The notes beneath the pieces are model-generated. The model made no database searches. It worked only from the letters and a program-made list of their open reading frames with translations, and was not told where the DNA came from. Shown here one piece after another: positions 51,928-61,126 of a stretch of 64,000 nt of DNA. The translations under genes and the position numbers were made by a program. Numbering within the stretch: the stretch's first letter is position 1; each line of letters starts with the position of its first letter. The DNA is from Exiguobacterium sp. SL-9 (GTDB lineage: Bacteria; Bacillota; Bacilli; Exiguobacteriales; Exiguobacteriaceae): positions 434,001 to 498,000 of the forward strand of contig NZ_SJUO01000001.1 in NCBI RefSeq assembly GCF_004336985.1. The letters run 5' to 3'.

Positions 51928-54900
51928 TTATACAAATTCAATCAATAAGTCGTCACTTTGGATTGTGTCGCCCTCTTTAATATGGACCGCTTTGACTTCA
52001 CCGTCTTGGGCGGCTTGGACCGTCGTCTCCATCTTCATCGCTTCTGTGACGAGGAGCTGTTCCCCGCGGTGGACACGGCTACCCGGTTCGACGAGCACTT
52101 TCAATACCGAACCTGGCATCGAAGCACCGACTTGTTTCGGGTTCGACCGATCGACTTTCGGACGGCTCGTCGTCGCCGACTTCACGTTCACGTCCTTGAT
52201 TTCGATTTCGCGCGGTACCCCGTTCATCTCGTAAGAGACGAGACGGATGCCGTCCTCGTTCGCCGCACTAATTTGAACGAGTTTGATGATGAGCGTCTTC
52301 CCGGTCTCGATTTCGACTTGGATCGTCTCTCCGACGTTCAATCCGTAGAAGAACGTCAACGTGTCGAGCACCGATACATCACCGTACGTCGTCGAATGCG
52401 TGATGTAGTCCTCGAACACTTTCGGATACAACGCGTTCGAGAGTAGTTCAAAGTCCGTCACCGGACGATCAAGTTTCTCGAACAACTTCGTCTGTGCCGC
52501 CTTGAAGTCGTACGGTTCGATCAGTTTACCCGGACGTACGTCGAGCGGCTTGTCACCTTTCAAGATGGCTTGCTGCACGTCAGTCGGGAATCCTCCAGGA
52601 GGCGTGCCGAGCTCCCCGCGCATCATCTCGACGACCGAATCTGGGAAGTCAAGTTGGTAACCACGTTCAACGACATCTTGTTCGCTCAAGTTGTGTTGGA
52701 CCATGAACAGCGCCATGTCTCCGACGACTTTCGAAGATGGTGTTACTTTGACGATATCGCCGAACAACATGTTGACACGGGCGTACATCGCCTTTACTTC
52801 GCTCCAACGGTCGCCTAAACCGACCGCCTTCGCTTGTTGTTGCAAGTTCGAATACTGTCCACCTGGCATCTCGTGCTCATATACCGACGGGTTCGAAGCG
52901 CGCATGTCACTTTCGAACGGCTCATAGTTATGACGCACGTCTTGCCAGTAATCGCTGATGACTTCGTAATGTTTCGCATCGATTTTCGGTTGACGCTTGT
53001 GATGGTCAAGCGCGTAAATCAAGCTGCCGCCTGAAGGTTGTGATGTCATACCCGACATCGAGCTCGCAGCGACGTCGACGATGTCGACGCCCGCATCTGT
53101 CGCCCGCGCATATGTGAAGATCCCGTTGCCGGAAGCGTCGTGCGTATGCAAGTGAATCGGCAAGTCGACGGCATCTTTCAAGGCCGAGACGAGCGCGTAC
53201 GCCGATTCCGGTTTGAGCAGACCGGCCATATCTTTGATGGCAAGGATGTGGGCCCCGCTCGCTTCGAGTTTCTTCGCCAAGTCAACGTAATACGGCAAGT
53301 GATATTTCGGACGGCTGCCATCGTATAGGTCACCCGTATAACAAACCGCTGCCTCGGCGACTTTTCCGGTCGGTAACGTCGCGTCAATCGCAAGTTGGAT
53401 TGACTCGAGGTTGTTCAAGCTGTCGAAGATTCGGAACACGTCGACGCCGGCATAGGCCGCCTCATGGACGAACTGCTCGATGACGTTGTCGGCATAGTTT
53501 TTATAACCGACGGCGTTAGCGCCGCGAAGCAACATTTGAATCAAGACGTTCGGCATTTTCTCACGAAGACGCATGAGACGAACCCATGGGTCTTCCGAGA
53601 GGAAGCGATAGGCAACGTCGAACGTAGCACCACCCCACGCCTCGACCGAGAACAACTCTGGCATGAGCTTGCTCGTCGGTTCGGCGATATTGATGATGTC
53701 TTGCGTCCGCACCCGTGTTGCGAGGAGCGACTGGTGCGCGTCGCGCATCGTCGTATCCGTCAACAACAGTTCAGGCTGGCGCTTGATCCAATCGGCGAGG
53801 CCGTCCGGACCGAGCTCCGTCAAAATCTGTTTCGTCCCTGGTTTGGCTTCAGCAGGCAGGTTTTGCGGGATCCGGACCGATCGGCTGATCGGCTTATCTT
53901 TCAATCCGACACCTGGGAACCCGTTCACCGTGACGTCACCGATATAGTTAAGGAGCTTCGTCCCGCGGTCTTTCCGTTTCGGGAAGACAAACAGTTCCGG
54001 CGTCTCGTCGATGAACGACGTGTTATAGTCGCCGCTGATGAAGTTTTGATGTTTCATCACATTAATCAAGAACGGAATGTTCGTCTTGATGCCGCGAATC
54101 CGGAACTCGTTCAAGTTACGGACCATTTTCGAAGCGGCTTGCTCGAACGTCATGCCGTGTGTCGACAGCTTCACGAGGAGTGAGTCGTAATACGGCGAGA
54201 TTTCGGCCCCGACGTAGGCGTTGCCCCCATCGAGTCGGACCCCAAAGCCGCCCGGAGAGCGGTACGCCATAATTTTGCCCGTGTCCGGCATAAAGTTGTT
54301 GCCCGGATCTTCTGACGTGACGCGGGACTGGATCGCGTAACCGAGCAATTTGATGTCCTCTTGTTTCGGCATATGAATGACGTCGCCGTGGAGCGACTCT
54401 CCTTGCGCGATCATGAGCTGAGTCTGCACGATATCGAAGCCGGTCACCATCTCTGTGATTGTGTGCTCGACTTGAATGCGCGGGTTGACCTCGATGAAGT
54501 AGAACGACTCGTCTTCCGTGACGAGGAATTCGACCGTCCCGGCGTTAATATAGCCGACATGGCGCATCAGTTTTACGGCCGCGTCACAGATGGCTTGACG
54601 TGATGCTTCCGATAATGTCACACAAGGTGCGACCTCGACGACTTTTTGATGTCGACGTTGGACCGAGCAGTCGCGTTCGAACAAGTGAATGATGTTCCCG
54701 TGATCGTCCCCGAGAATCTGAACCTCGATATGCTTTGGACGTTCCACTAATTTTTCTATGTACACTTCGTCTGAACCGAACGCTTGCTTCGCTTCTGACT
54801 TGGCACGTTCAATCAAATCTTTCATCTCGGCTTCCGTGCGGATGACACGCATCCCTCGTCCACCTCCGCCCATCGCCGCTTTGACCATGAGTGGGAACCC

Positions 54901-55365
54901 GTGCTCGTTCGCAAAGTCGAGCGCGTCTTCGTATGATGTGAGCGGTCCGTTTGAACCTGGAATGACCGGCAGACCGGCTGCGATCGCACTTTGGCGAGCT
55001 CGAACTTTATCCCCGAACGCGTGAAGATGCGATTCGTTCGGACCGACGAAGATGATGCCTTCTTCGCGGCAACGACGTGCGAGCTCGATATTCTCGGATA
55101 AGAAACCGTACCCCGGGTGAATCGCGTCAGCCCCCGACTGTTTCGCGATCCGGATCACGTCCTCGATGTCGAGATAGGCGTCAATCGGCTTTTTATCGAG
55201 ACCGATCAAATACGCCTCATCCGCTTTGAAGCGGTGCAATGAGCCGCTGTCTTCTTGTGAATAGACGGCGACCGTGCGCATCCCTAATTCAGTGGCGGCC
55301 CTAAAGACACGAATGGCGATTTCTCCACGGTTGGCTACAAGTAATTTGCTAATTGGTTTCAACAT
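51928..55365 (-). CDS. pyc: Pyruvate carboxylase
   Basis: 1145 residues, full length. Makes oxaloacetate from pyruvate, bicarbonate and ATP. Domains in order: biotin carboxylase (LVANRGEIAIRVFRA, GGGGRGMRV), carboxyltransferase (LLTDTTMRDAHQSLLATR near residue 540) and C-terminal biotin carrier with the biotinylated Lys in EAMKMET. Start at 55365 has GGGGGG at 4-5 bases. Follows ftsW as in Bacillus. Confidence 0.97.
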   Translation of the reverse strand: MLKPISKLLVANRGEIAIRVFRAATELGMRTVAVYSQEDSGSLHRFKADEAYLIGLDKKPIDAYLDIEDVIRIAKQSGADAIHPGYGFLSENIELARRCREEGIIFVGPNESHLHAFGDKVRARQSAIAAGLPVIPGSNGPLTSYEDALDFANEHGFPLMVKAAMGGGGRGMRVIRTEAEMKDLIERAKSEAKQAFGSDEVYIEKLVERPKHIEVQILGDDHGNIIHLFERDCSVQRRHQKVVEVAPCVTLSEASRQAICDAAVKLMRHVGYINAGTVEFLVTEDESFYFIEVNPRIQVEHTITEMVTGFDIVQTQLMIAQGESLHGDVIHMPKQEDIKLLGYAIQSRVTSEDPGNNFMPDTGKIMAYRSPGGFGVRLDGGNAYVGAEISPYYDSLLVKLSTHGMTFEQAASKMVRNLNEFRIRGIKTNIPFLINVMKHQNFISGDYNTSFIDETPELFVFPKRKDRGTKLLNYIGDVTVNGFPGVGLKDKPISRSVRIPQNLPAEAKPGTKQILTELGPDGLADWIKRQPELLLTDTTMRDAHQSLLATRVRTQDIINIAEPTSKLMPELFSVEAWGGATFDVAYRFLSEDPWVRLMRLREKMPNVLIQMLLRGANAVGYKNYADNVIEQFVHEAAYAGVDVFRIFDSLNNLESIQLAIDATLPTGKVAEAAVCYTGDLYDGSRPKYHLPYYVDLAKKLEASGAHILAIKDMAGLLKPESAYALVSALKDAVDLPIHLHTHDASGNGIFTYARATDAGVDIVDVAASSMSGMTSQPSGGSLIYALDHHKRQPKIDAKHYEVISDYWQDVRHNYEPFESDMRASNPSVYEHEMPGGQYSNLQQQAKAVGLGDRWSEVKAMYARVNMLFGDIVKVTPSSKVVGDMALFMVQHNLSEQDVVERGYQLDFPDSVVEMMRGELGTPPGGFPTDVQQAILKGDKPLDVRPGKLIEPYDFKAAQTKLFEKLDRPVTDFELLSNALYPKVFEDYITHSTTYGDVSVLDTLTFFYGLNVGETIQVEIETGKTLIIKLVQISAANEDGIRLVSYEMNGVPREIEIKDVNVKSATTSRPKVDRSNPKQVGASMPGSVLKVLVEPGSRVHRGEQLLVTEAMKMETTVQAAQDGEVKAVHIKEGDTIQSDDLLIEFV

Positions 55366-55396
55366 AAATCCCCCCATTTAAGTAGTTCAATCCTTT

Positions 55397-56632
55397 TTAC
55401 CTTACAACATGCAGCGAAGAACTTTGAACATTTTCTGCCGACTTTTCACGGATTTCCGCTCGCTTCGTCGCTTCCCGATGCCGATTTCGCATCGAGATGC
55501 TACTGAGCACACCGAGAATTCCCATCGTCATGATGAGTGACGTCCCGCCGTAACTGACGAGCGGGAGCGTGACACCTGTACCTGGGAACCAGCCGGACAT
55601 GGCACCGATATTGATTCCGGTCTGGACCATGATTTGAGCAGCGATACCGAACGAGACGAACATCGCGAAGTGACTATCGCTATGATTGGCGATATTGACG
55701 GCTCGAAATGCGATGAAAAAGAGCAAGACGAGGACGACGACGACACCAACAAAACCGAGTTCCTCGGCAATGATTGACATGATATAGTCCGTCTCCGGTT
55801 CGGGCAGGTACCCGTATTTCTGATAACTGTTCCCGAGACCGACACCCGTCAAGCCCCCATGTACGATTGAGATGATCGACATGAGTAATTGATGACCATA
55901 GCCTTCAGGGTCCATGAACGGATTGAAGACGACTTCGATCCGACTGCGTTGATTTTCCGAGAAAATCGTCGTGAACATCAAATAGACGACTCCGATGCCG
56001 GCGAGGACAGATGGGATAATGATTCGGAGCGGCGCCCCGACGGCGAGCCACATGAGGAACATGATGGCGCCGAGGACGAACAGTCCCCCCATATCCGGTT
56101 GCCCGTTGATGGCGATCGCATACGGCAAAAAGAAGTAGATGACCGGAATCACGAAGAAGGCACCGGCTTGGGCCCGGATTCCTTTCTTCATGACCGCAGC
56201 TCGCCCGAGTCGACCTGGCAGCCCTTTCAATTCGTTGTTCCACAATTGGTGATAATAGTTCGCGAGCAATAAAATCAATACAAACTTGGCAATCTCGACT
56301 GGTTGAATCGTAAACCCACCAATGATGAGCCACGCCCGCGCCCCGTTGAGCGGTGGCATCGCCCACGTGACGAACAACAGAACGACCGATAAGAGATAGA
56401 GGCCGTACAAAATATTTGGTTTTCTAAAGTTCTCATAGCGAAACATCGTTGCGATGAAATAGACGATGATGCCGAGTCCGGCATAAACAAGTTGCCGATA
56501 GAACAAACCGCTGTTCGCGTAATCCCCGCGATTCCATACACTCGCACTGTAAATCATGATCGAGCTGATTCCGACGAGCATGAGCACCGCAATGAACAGT
56601 GAGAAATCAAAGTACCGAAACCGAGTTTTCAT
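55397..56632 (-). CDS. ftsW: FtsW/RodA/SpoVE family lipid II polymerase, FtsW-like
   Basis: 411 residues, ten membrane segments. SEDS-family glycosyltransferase; GAFFVIPVIYFFLPYAIAIN... and LPLVSYGGTSLIMTM are family hallmarks, with the catalytic Asp region NGQPDMGG. The position between ylaN and pyc matches Bacillus ftsW (ylaO) rather than rodA. The basic C-terminal tail is cytoplasmic. No SEDS gene is present in the dcw cluster here. Confidence 0.88.
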   Translation of the reverse strand: MKTRFRYFDFSLFIAVLMLVGISSIMIYSASVWNRGDYANSGLFYRQLVYAGLGIIVYFIATMFRYENFRKPNILYGLYLLSVVLLFVTWAMPPLNGARAWLIIGGFTIQPVEIAKFVLILLLANYYHQLWNNELKGLPGRLGRAAVMKKGIRAQAGAFFVIPVIYFFLPYAIAINGQPDMGGLFVLGAIMFLMWLAVGAPLRIIIPSVLAGIGVVYLMFTTIFSENQRSRIEVVFNPFMDPEGYGHQLLMSIISIVHGGLTGVGLGNSYQKYGYLPEPETDYIMSIIAEELGFVGVVVVLVLLFFIAFRAVNIANHSDSHFAMFVSFGIAAQIMVQTGINIGAMSGWFPGTGVTLPLVSYGGTSLIMTMGILGVLSSISMRNRHREATKRAEIREKSAENVQSSSLHVVR

Positions 56633-56672
56633 GTTTTCACTTCCTTATGTACAACAATCCTTGACCCATTAT

Positions 56673-56713
56673 AAAAAAATACTCAAACAGCGCCGCTTGC
56701 ACAGTTTGAGTAT
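56673..56713 (-). terminator. Terminator of ylaN
   Basis: ATACTCAAAC and GTTTGAGTAT form a 10-bp stem with a 15-base loop, followed by seven T, just after the ylaN stop. Confidence 0.85.
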
Positions 56714-56718
56714 AAGGT

Positions 56719-56997
56719 TCATAAATCTGAAGCTTCCGCGAGGGCGGACAGCTTTTGTTCCAATGAATCGAGCAGTCCTTTACCTTCAATGTCTGAAATG
56801 AGTCCAAGACGGACCGCAAAATCAATTTGGCGTGATAGACCGAACATATGTGTATCAAGCACCTCTTCATAAAGCGGGCACTTCGGCATTTTTAGGTTTT
56901 CTAACTGCACTTCAATCAAACAACGGATTTTTTCAGCGTCGGCCTCTAATAGTTGAAGCGCTTGCTCCCGTTGGACTGCAGCCAAATTTGTCGCCAC
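56719..56997 (-). CDS. ylaN: YlaN family (DUF1507) protein
   Basis: 92 residues. Contains [23 protein letters not shown]-like YlaN core and FAVRLGL. YlaN has been reported to interact with Fur and influence iron homeostasis in Bacillus and staphylococci. The frame is open to 57036, but a GTG at 56997 has GGAGGAGGGG at 5 bases and gives the family's length. Upstream of ftsW, as in Bacillus. Confidence 0.9.
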   Translation of the reverse strand: MATNLAAVQREQALQLLEADAEKIRCLIEVQLENLKMPKCPLYEEVLDTHMFGLSRQIDFAVRLGLISDIEGKGLLDSLEQKLSALAEASDL

Positions 56998-57169
56998 TAC
57001 GACCCCTCCTCCGTACAATGACAGACTGTTTGTCATAACTCAACTGTACATTATATTTCATCATAATTCAATGAACAGTCTGGAATCACTACGAGTTTCT
57101 CGCAGTTTCCCTTTTTCTGAGAAAGAGCTGTATAATGTACAGTGTATCGTGATTAAAGGGGGCGTATCA

Positions 57170-57637
57170 ATGATTTTTCCACTAGACGGAGCGGTTCGTC
57201 ACGCGTTGACGATCGACCCGACCGTATGGATTTTTGATGACCGCAAGCGAAATGTCGAAAACCTCGACCGCGCGGTAGAAAGTGACAATGACGCATACTA
57301 TGCCAAGATGGGGAAGGCATGGGACGACGGCTTGACGCAAGGGACACGTATCGACCACAACAAACCGATGACTCGGGCCGATAAGGATGCGGCGCTGCGC
57401 GACTCGTTCGCGATGCCGTTCGCCCCGTTCCTGCAAAACGCTGAACCGACCGCTACGGCGACGCACGTCAGCTTTTATGGGGAGACGGTGCTCACGCTGC
57501 CAATCGATGAGGCGCGTACCGTCTATCTTCAGTTCTCGAAAGACGGGAAAGTGCTCGTGGACGGTCCAGTCTACGTCTTGCATCATCAGCACATTTTGCG
57601 AGGGGTTCATCACATCGCGGTGCGAACAGAAGCATAA
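57170..57637 (+). CDS. Conserved hypothetical protein (at the ylaL position)
   Basis: 155 residues, cytoplasmic by composition with no membrane segment or signal. I do not recognise the family. It begins MIFPLDGAVRHALTIDPTVW and has a hydrophilic middle (RKRNVENLDRAVESDNDAYY) followed by a beta-rich end. Start at 57170 with AAAGGGGG 8 bases upstream; the longer frame to 57071 overlaps the promoter region. It lies between phoH and ylaN, where Bacillus has ylaL. Confidence 0.55.
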   Translation: MIFPLDGAVRHALTIDPTVWIFDDRKRNVENLDRAVESDNDAYYAKMGKAWDDGLTQGTRIDHNKPMTRADKDAALRDSFAMPFAPFLQNAEPTATATHVSFYGETVLTLPIDEARTVYLQFSKDGKVLVDGPVYVLHHQHILRGVHHIAVRTEA

Positions 57638-57639
57638 TC

Positions 57640-57669
57640 GAGAAGGCCATTGCGCCTTCTCATTTTTTT
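57640..57669 (+). terminator. Terminator of the hypothetical gene
   Basis: GAGAAGGC and GCCTTCTC form an 8-bp stem with a 6-base loop, followed by ATTTTTTT, right after the stop. Confidence 0.85.
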
Positions 57670-57731
57670 GGACTTTTTAGTTCACAAAGTGTAACATATA
57701 CGTTATGGAAAAACTTCAAGCTTGAAAGGTC

Positions 57732-58943
57732 GTGACGCTTACGTACCCTTTATGGAAGAAAAATTTAATCATCGTCTGGATCGGTAGTTTTTTGACGGCG
57801 GCCTCGATGAGCCTCGTCCTGCCGTTCCTCCCCTTGTTCATCGAAGAGCTCGGAGTCACGGATCCCGATCACGTTGTCACGTGGTCAGCCGTCGCTTTCG
57901 GGGCCACGTTCCTCGTGGCCGCCATCGTCTCCCCGCTTTGGGGACGGCTCGCCGACCAAAAAGGGCGCAAGTTAATGCTCATTCGTGCGAGCCTCGGCAT
58001 GGCGATCGTGATGACACTCATCAGCTTCGTGCAAGACGTGTATCAACTCGTGGGGCTTCGGCTGCTCATGGGCGCCGTGTCCGGATTTATATCGGCGGGG
58101 ATCACCCTCGTCGCTTCACAAACGCCAAAAGAGAAAAGTGGCTGGGCGCTCGGTACGTTGTCGACCGGTGGCATCACCGGCGGACTCCTCGGTCCATTGA
58201 TCGGAGGACTCCTCGCCGACTGGATTGGGCTTCGACCCGTTTTTCTCTTGACCGGCAGTGCACTATTCATCACGTTTCTCATCACACTCGTGTTCGTCAA
58301 AGAGGACTTTGTCCCGGTGGCGCGCGAGCGACTTGATTCGACGAGATCGATTATCGCCTCACTTCGTCATCCACAACTCATCTTTAGTCTATTTTTGACG
58401 ACGTTTTTAATCACCTTCTCGACGCAGTCGGTCGGTCCTCTGTTGACGTTGTACGTCCGTGAACTAAACCCATATACGACGTCGCTCGCCTTTATCGCTG
58501 GCATCGTCGCTTCAGCACCAGGTGTAGCCGCCCTCATTTCCGCACAGCGGCTCGGTCGGCTCTCCGATCGATATGGCGCCGAACGTATTTTATTTTGGGC
58601 GCTCATCGTCTATAGCGCCTTCTTGATTCCGCAGGCGTTCGTGACGTCGACGACGCAACTCGTCGTGTTACGGTTCGGGCTCGGTTTCGCCACCGCGGCA
58701 CTCATGCCGTCCGTGCAGTCGCTCCTCCGGCAACATACGCCGAGCCGGGCGGCCGGGCGCATCTTCTCCTATAATCAGTCAGCCCAGTTTATGGGTAACT
58801 TGCTCGGACCGTTGTTCGGGTCCCAAGTCGTCGCCCATTTCGGCTTCTCCGCCCTATTCATCGTAACCGGCCTGATCATGTTGACGAACGCCCTGCTCGA
58901 AAAATCGAACGTGCAAGTCGCACTCCATCCAAACACGAAATAA
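57732..58943 (+). CDS. MFS drug-efflux-type transporter
   Basis: 403 residues, twelve membrane segments. Motif A GRLADQKGRKLM near residue 76 and a second copy GRLSDRYGAER near residue 278. The TetA/Bmr-like pattern (GAVSGFISAGITLVASQTP) suggests a drug:H+ antiporter; substrate unknown. A GTG start with GAAAGG upstream. No regulator gene adjoins it. Absent from this position in Bacillus, so a local insertion. Confidence 0.82.
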   Translation: MTLTYPLWKKNLIIVWIGSFLTAASMSLVLPFLPLFIEELGVTDPDHVVTWSAVAFGATFLVAAIVSPLWGRLADQKGRKLMLIRASLGMAIVMTLISFVQDVYQLVGLRLLMGAVSGFISAGITLVASQTPKEKSGWALGTLSTGGITGGLLGPLIGGLLADWIGLRPVFLLTGSALFITFLITLVFVKEDFVPVARERLDSTRSIIASLRHPQLIFSLFLTTFLITFSTQSVGPLLTLYVRELNPYTTSLAFIAGIVASAPGVAALISAQRLGRLSDRYGAERILFWALIVYSAFLIPQAFVTSTTQLVVLRFGLGFATAALMPSVQSLLRQHTPSRAAGRIFSYNQSAQFMGNLLGPLFGSQVVAHFGFSALFIVTGLIMLTNALLEKSNVQVALHPNTK

Positions 58944-58944
58944 A

Positions 58945-58970
58945 CGCCGAGCGGCCGCTCGGCGCTTTTT
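58945..58970 (+). terminator. Terminator of the MFS gene
   Basis: A perfect 20-base palindrome CGCCGAGCGGCCGCTCGGCG followed by CTTTTTG. It lies between convergent MFS and phoH genes. Confidence 0.85.
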
Positions 58971-58971
58971 G

Positions 58972-60288
58972 TTATAGTAAATCGGCGGCCAACCGGGCGA
59001 GCGAAGAGCGCTCCCCTTTGATGAGTTGGACGTGCCCGAACACGTTTTGTCCTTTGAACCGTTCGACGGCGTACGTGAGACCGTTCGAATATTCATCCAA
59101 ATACGGATGGTCGATTTGATACGGGTCGCCGACGAGAACGATTTTCGAGTTTTCTCCGACCCGAGTCAGAATCGTCTTAATCTCATGTTTCGTCAAGTTT
59201 TGAGCCTCATCGATGATGATGAACTGATCCGGCATGCTGCGGCCACGGATATACGTGAGCGCCTCGAGCTGAATCGATTTGATACCGGCCAAGATGTTAC
59301 CGAGCTCATCTTTTGAATTAGCGTTAAACAAAAACTCCAAGTTGTCGTAAATCGGTTGCATCCAAGGCCGAAGTTTTTCTTCCATCTCCCCCGGTAAATA
59401 GCCGATATCATTCCCCATCGGGACGACCGGGCGGGCGACGACGAGCTTGTTGAACCGACGTTCGTCTTCAACGAGTGACAATCCGGCCGCGAGCGCGAGA
59501 AGCGTCTTCCCGGTCCCCGCTTTGCCGAGCAACGTCACGAATGGGATATCGTCCCGAAGCAACAAGTCAAGCGCCATCCGCTGTTGGACGTTGCGGGGAT
59601 GGATGCCCCAGACGTGTTCGACGTCTAGGGAGAGCGGACGAAGGATTGGTTGCAGCGCATCGACGACCGCGACCGCGCTCGCTTTCGAGACGTTACTTTT
59701 CAAAACGACGAATGAATTCGGATACAGCTGATTTTTCGTCAAAGCGGACAGTGGGAGCTGCCGGACTTTGTAAAATTCATCGATGACGGCTTGATCGACT
59801 TCAATCTCTAGGTAGCCAGCATATCGATCTGTCGTGTCGACGATATGGTCGGTCAAATAGTCTTCGGCTTCGATGCCGATTGCATCCGCTTTGACGCGGA
59901 CGAGTATATCTTTCGAGACGACCACGACTTTACGGGTGCGGTCATGCTCGTATTGTTTCATCAGGCCGAGCGCCACGGTCAAGATGCGGTTGTCGTTCGT
60001 CATGACGTCGAACGGGAAATCGACAGTATGTTCGTGACCGATCTCGACGAACAAGTGCCCGCCGTTTTCGAGCGGTACCCCGTCGTGCAGTTTACCGGTC
60101 GTGCGGAGTTGGTCAAGTACACGCGCCGTCTCACGGGCGTTGCGACCGACTTCATCCATATTGCGTTTTTTGCCGTCAAGCTCTTCTAATACGATGGCGG
60201 GAATGACGACATCGTGCTCATCGAATTGGAACAAAGAGAGTGGATCGTGTAAGAGTACGTTCGTATCGAGCACATACGTTTTTTTCAT
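58972..60288 (-). CDS. ylaK: PhoH family ATPase with PIN domain
   Basis: 438 residues. An N-terminal PIN nuclease domain (YVLDTNVLLHDPLSLF, about residues 4-150) is fused to a PhoH ATPase. Walker A GKAGTGKT is at 255-262 and Walker B FIIIDEAQNL near 350. PhoH2-type proteins are RNA helicase/ribonucleases; function in this host inferred. Matches Bacillus ylaK in position. Confidence 0.92.
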   Translation of the reverse strand: MKKTYVLDTNVLLHDPLSLFQFDEHDVVIPAIVLEELDGKKRNMDEVGRNARETARVLDQLRTTGKLHDGVPLENGGHLFVEIGHEHTVDFPFDVMTNDNRILTVALGLMKQYEHDRTRKVVVVSKDILVRVKADAIGIEAEDYLTDHIVDTTDRYAGYLEIEVDQAVIDEFYKVRQLPLSALTKNQLYPNSFVVLKSNVSKASAVAVVDALQPILRPLSLDVEHVWGIHPRNVQQRMALDLLLRDDIPFVTLLGKAGTGKTLLALAAGLSLVEDERRFNKLVVARPVVPMGNDIGYLPGEMEEKLRPWMQPIYDNLEFLFNANSKDELGNILAGIKSIQLEALTYIRGRSMPDQFIIIDEAQNLTKHEIKTILTRVGENSKIVLVGDPYQIDHPYLDEYSNGLTYAVERFKGQNVFGHVQLIKGERSSLARLAADLL

Positions 60289-60321
60289 AGACTTTGCCGC
60301 CCCTCGAAAATAGGATGGTGA

Positions 60322-60771
60322 TCAAGAATTCAAACTCTCCTTGACTTCACGGTCCAGCTTTTCTGCTGCTTCGACATCGTACGTCTTGACGATGTCCGGT
60401 TGCCCATACTCCGCTCCATAAAAGGAGACGTTACGGACTTCCTCGACGTGCCCTTCAAAAAAGCGAAGGTGCAATCCCGGCTTCACACTCGGCTCGAATT
60501 CGGCCACATGTGATAAGGCCACACTGTAGGCCTGGCCCCCTTCTATAAAAATGAGACTTGCGGTTCGCTCGTTTGCGAGCAACGTGATTAAATGCGAATT
60601 CTTCGTCAAGGTAAAGCGAATCGTCATTTCATTCGGCGCTTGCACCCAGCTGATGGCATGGGTGGTCGGCCACCGTTTCGGTTCATCAAATGCGATTAAA
60701 AACGTCAATGGCATATCGTTTAACGTGGCTTGTTGTGACGTTGAAAGTTCGAACGCGGTTTTACTCGCCAT
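60322..60771 (-). CDS. Hypothetical, possible pyridoxamine-oxidase-like split-barrel protein
   Basis: 149 residues. The pattern ISWVQAPNEMTIRFTLTKN, LLANERTASLIFI and AYSVALSHV is reminiscent of FMN-binding split-barrel (PNPOx-like) proteins, but I see no decisive motif. It occupies the place of the sporulation gene ylaJ of Bacillus but does not resemble that lipoprotein. Divergent from ylaI. Confidence 0.5.
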   Translation of the reverse strand: MASKTAFELSTSQQATLNDMPLTFLIAFDEPKRWPTTHAISWVQAPNEMTIRFTLTKNSHLITLLANERTASLIFIEGGQAYSVALSHVAEFEPSVKPGLHLRFFEGHVEEVRNVSFYGAEYGQPDIVKTYDVEAAEKLDREVKESLNS

Positions 60772-60845
60772 ATACTCCCCTCCTCCCGAACGGGTATACG
60801 AAATGGATTCGCCCTTACAAACCTCTTTCCCTGCTTTTCTCTCCT

Positions 60846-60861
60846 GAAATCATGCTATAAT
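60846..60861 (+). promoter_or_regulatory. Extended -10 promoter of ylaI
   Basis: TGC followed by TATAAT (60856-60861) gives an extended -10 element; no strong -35 is seen. It lies 22 bases ahead of the ylaI start, after which GAGGAAGG is the ribosome-binding site. Confidence 0.55.
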
Positions 60862-60883
60862 CAACGAAGAGGAAGGTGAGACC

Positions 60884-61084
60884 ATGCGCGTAAAGTGCTC
60901 TCTTTGTGACAAAATCGAAACGATTGATTCGTGGTCGTTCGAAGCGAAACGACTTCGTAATAAACCTGCTAAAACGTACATGTGCCAAGCGTGCCAAGAA
61001 CGCATCACCGCGCGAACCGCTGAGCGTGCCGCGACCGGCCAATTCCACCTATATCCATCATTCCGACAAAAACGGAGATGGTAA
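60884..61084 (+). CDS. ylaI: YlaI family (DUF2197) zinc-ribbon protein
   Basis: 66 residues. CSLCDK and MCQACQ provide two Cys pairs (zinc ribbon), and AKRLRNKPAKTYMC and TGQFHLYPS match YlaI. Function unknown. Confidence 0.85.
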   Translation: MRVKCSLCDKIETIDSWSFEAKRLRNKPAKTYMCQACQERITARTAERAATGQFHLYPSFRQKRRW

Positions 61085-61086
61085 TC

Positions 61087-61126
61087 AAAAATGGACGTCT
61101 CGCCCGAGGGCGAAACGTCCATTTTT
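61087..61126. terminator. Bidirectional terminator between ylaI and ylaH
   Basis: AAAAATGGACGT and ACGTCCATTTTT pair across an inner TCGCCC/GGGCGA stem. It serves the convergent ylaI and ylaH genes and overlaps the ylaH stop. Confidence 0.88.

Noticed and set aside
53464-54183. 239-residue plus-strand frame inside pyc
   Set aside because: Antisense shadow of the conserved carboxyltransferase region; no independent evidence.
58945-58964. GC-rich 20-base palindrome as a regulatory or recombination site
   Set aside because: It is followed by a T-run right after the MFS stop, so it is best explained as a terminator.
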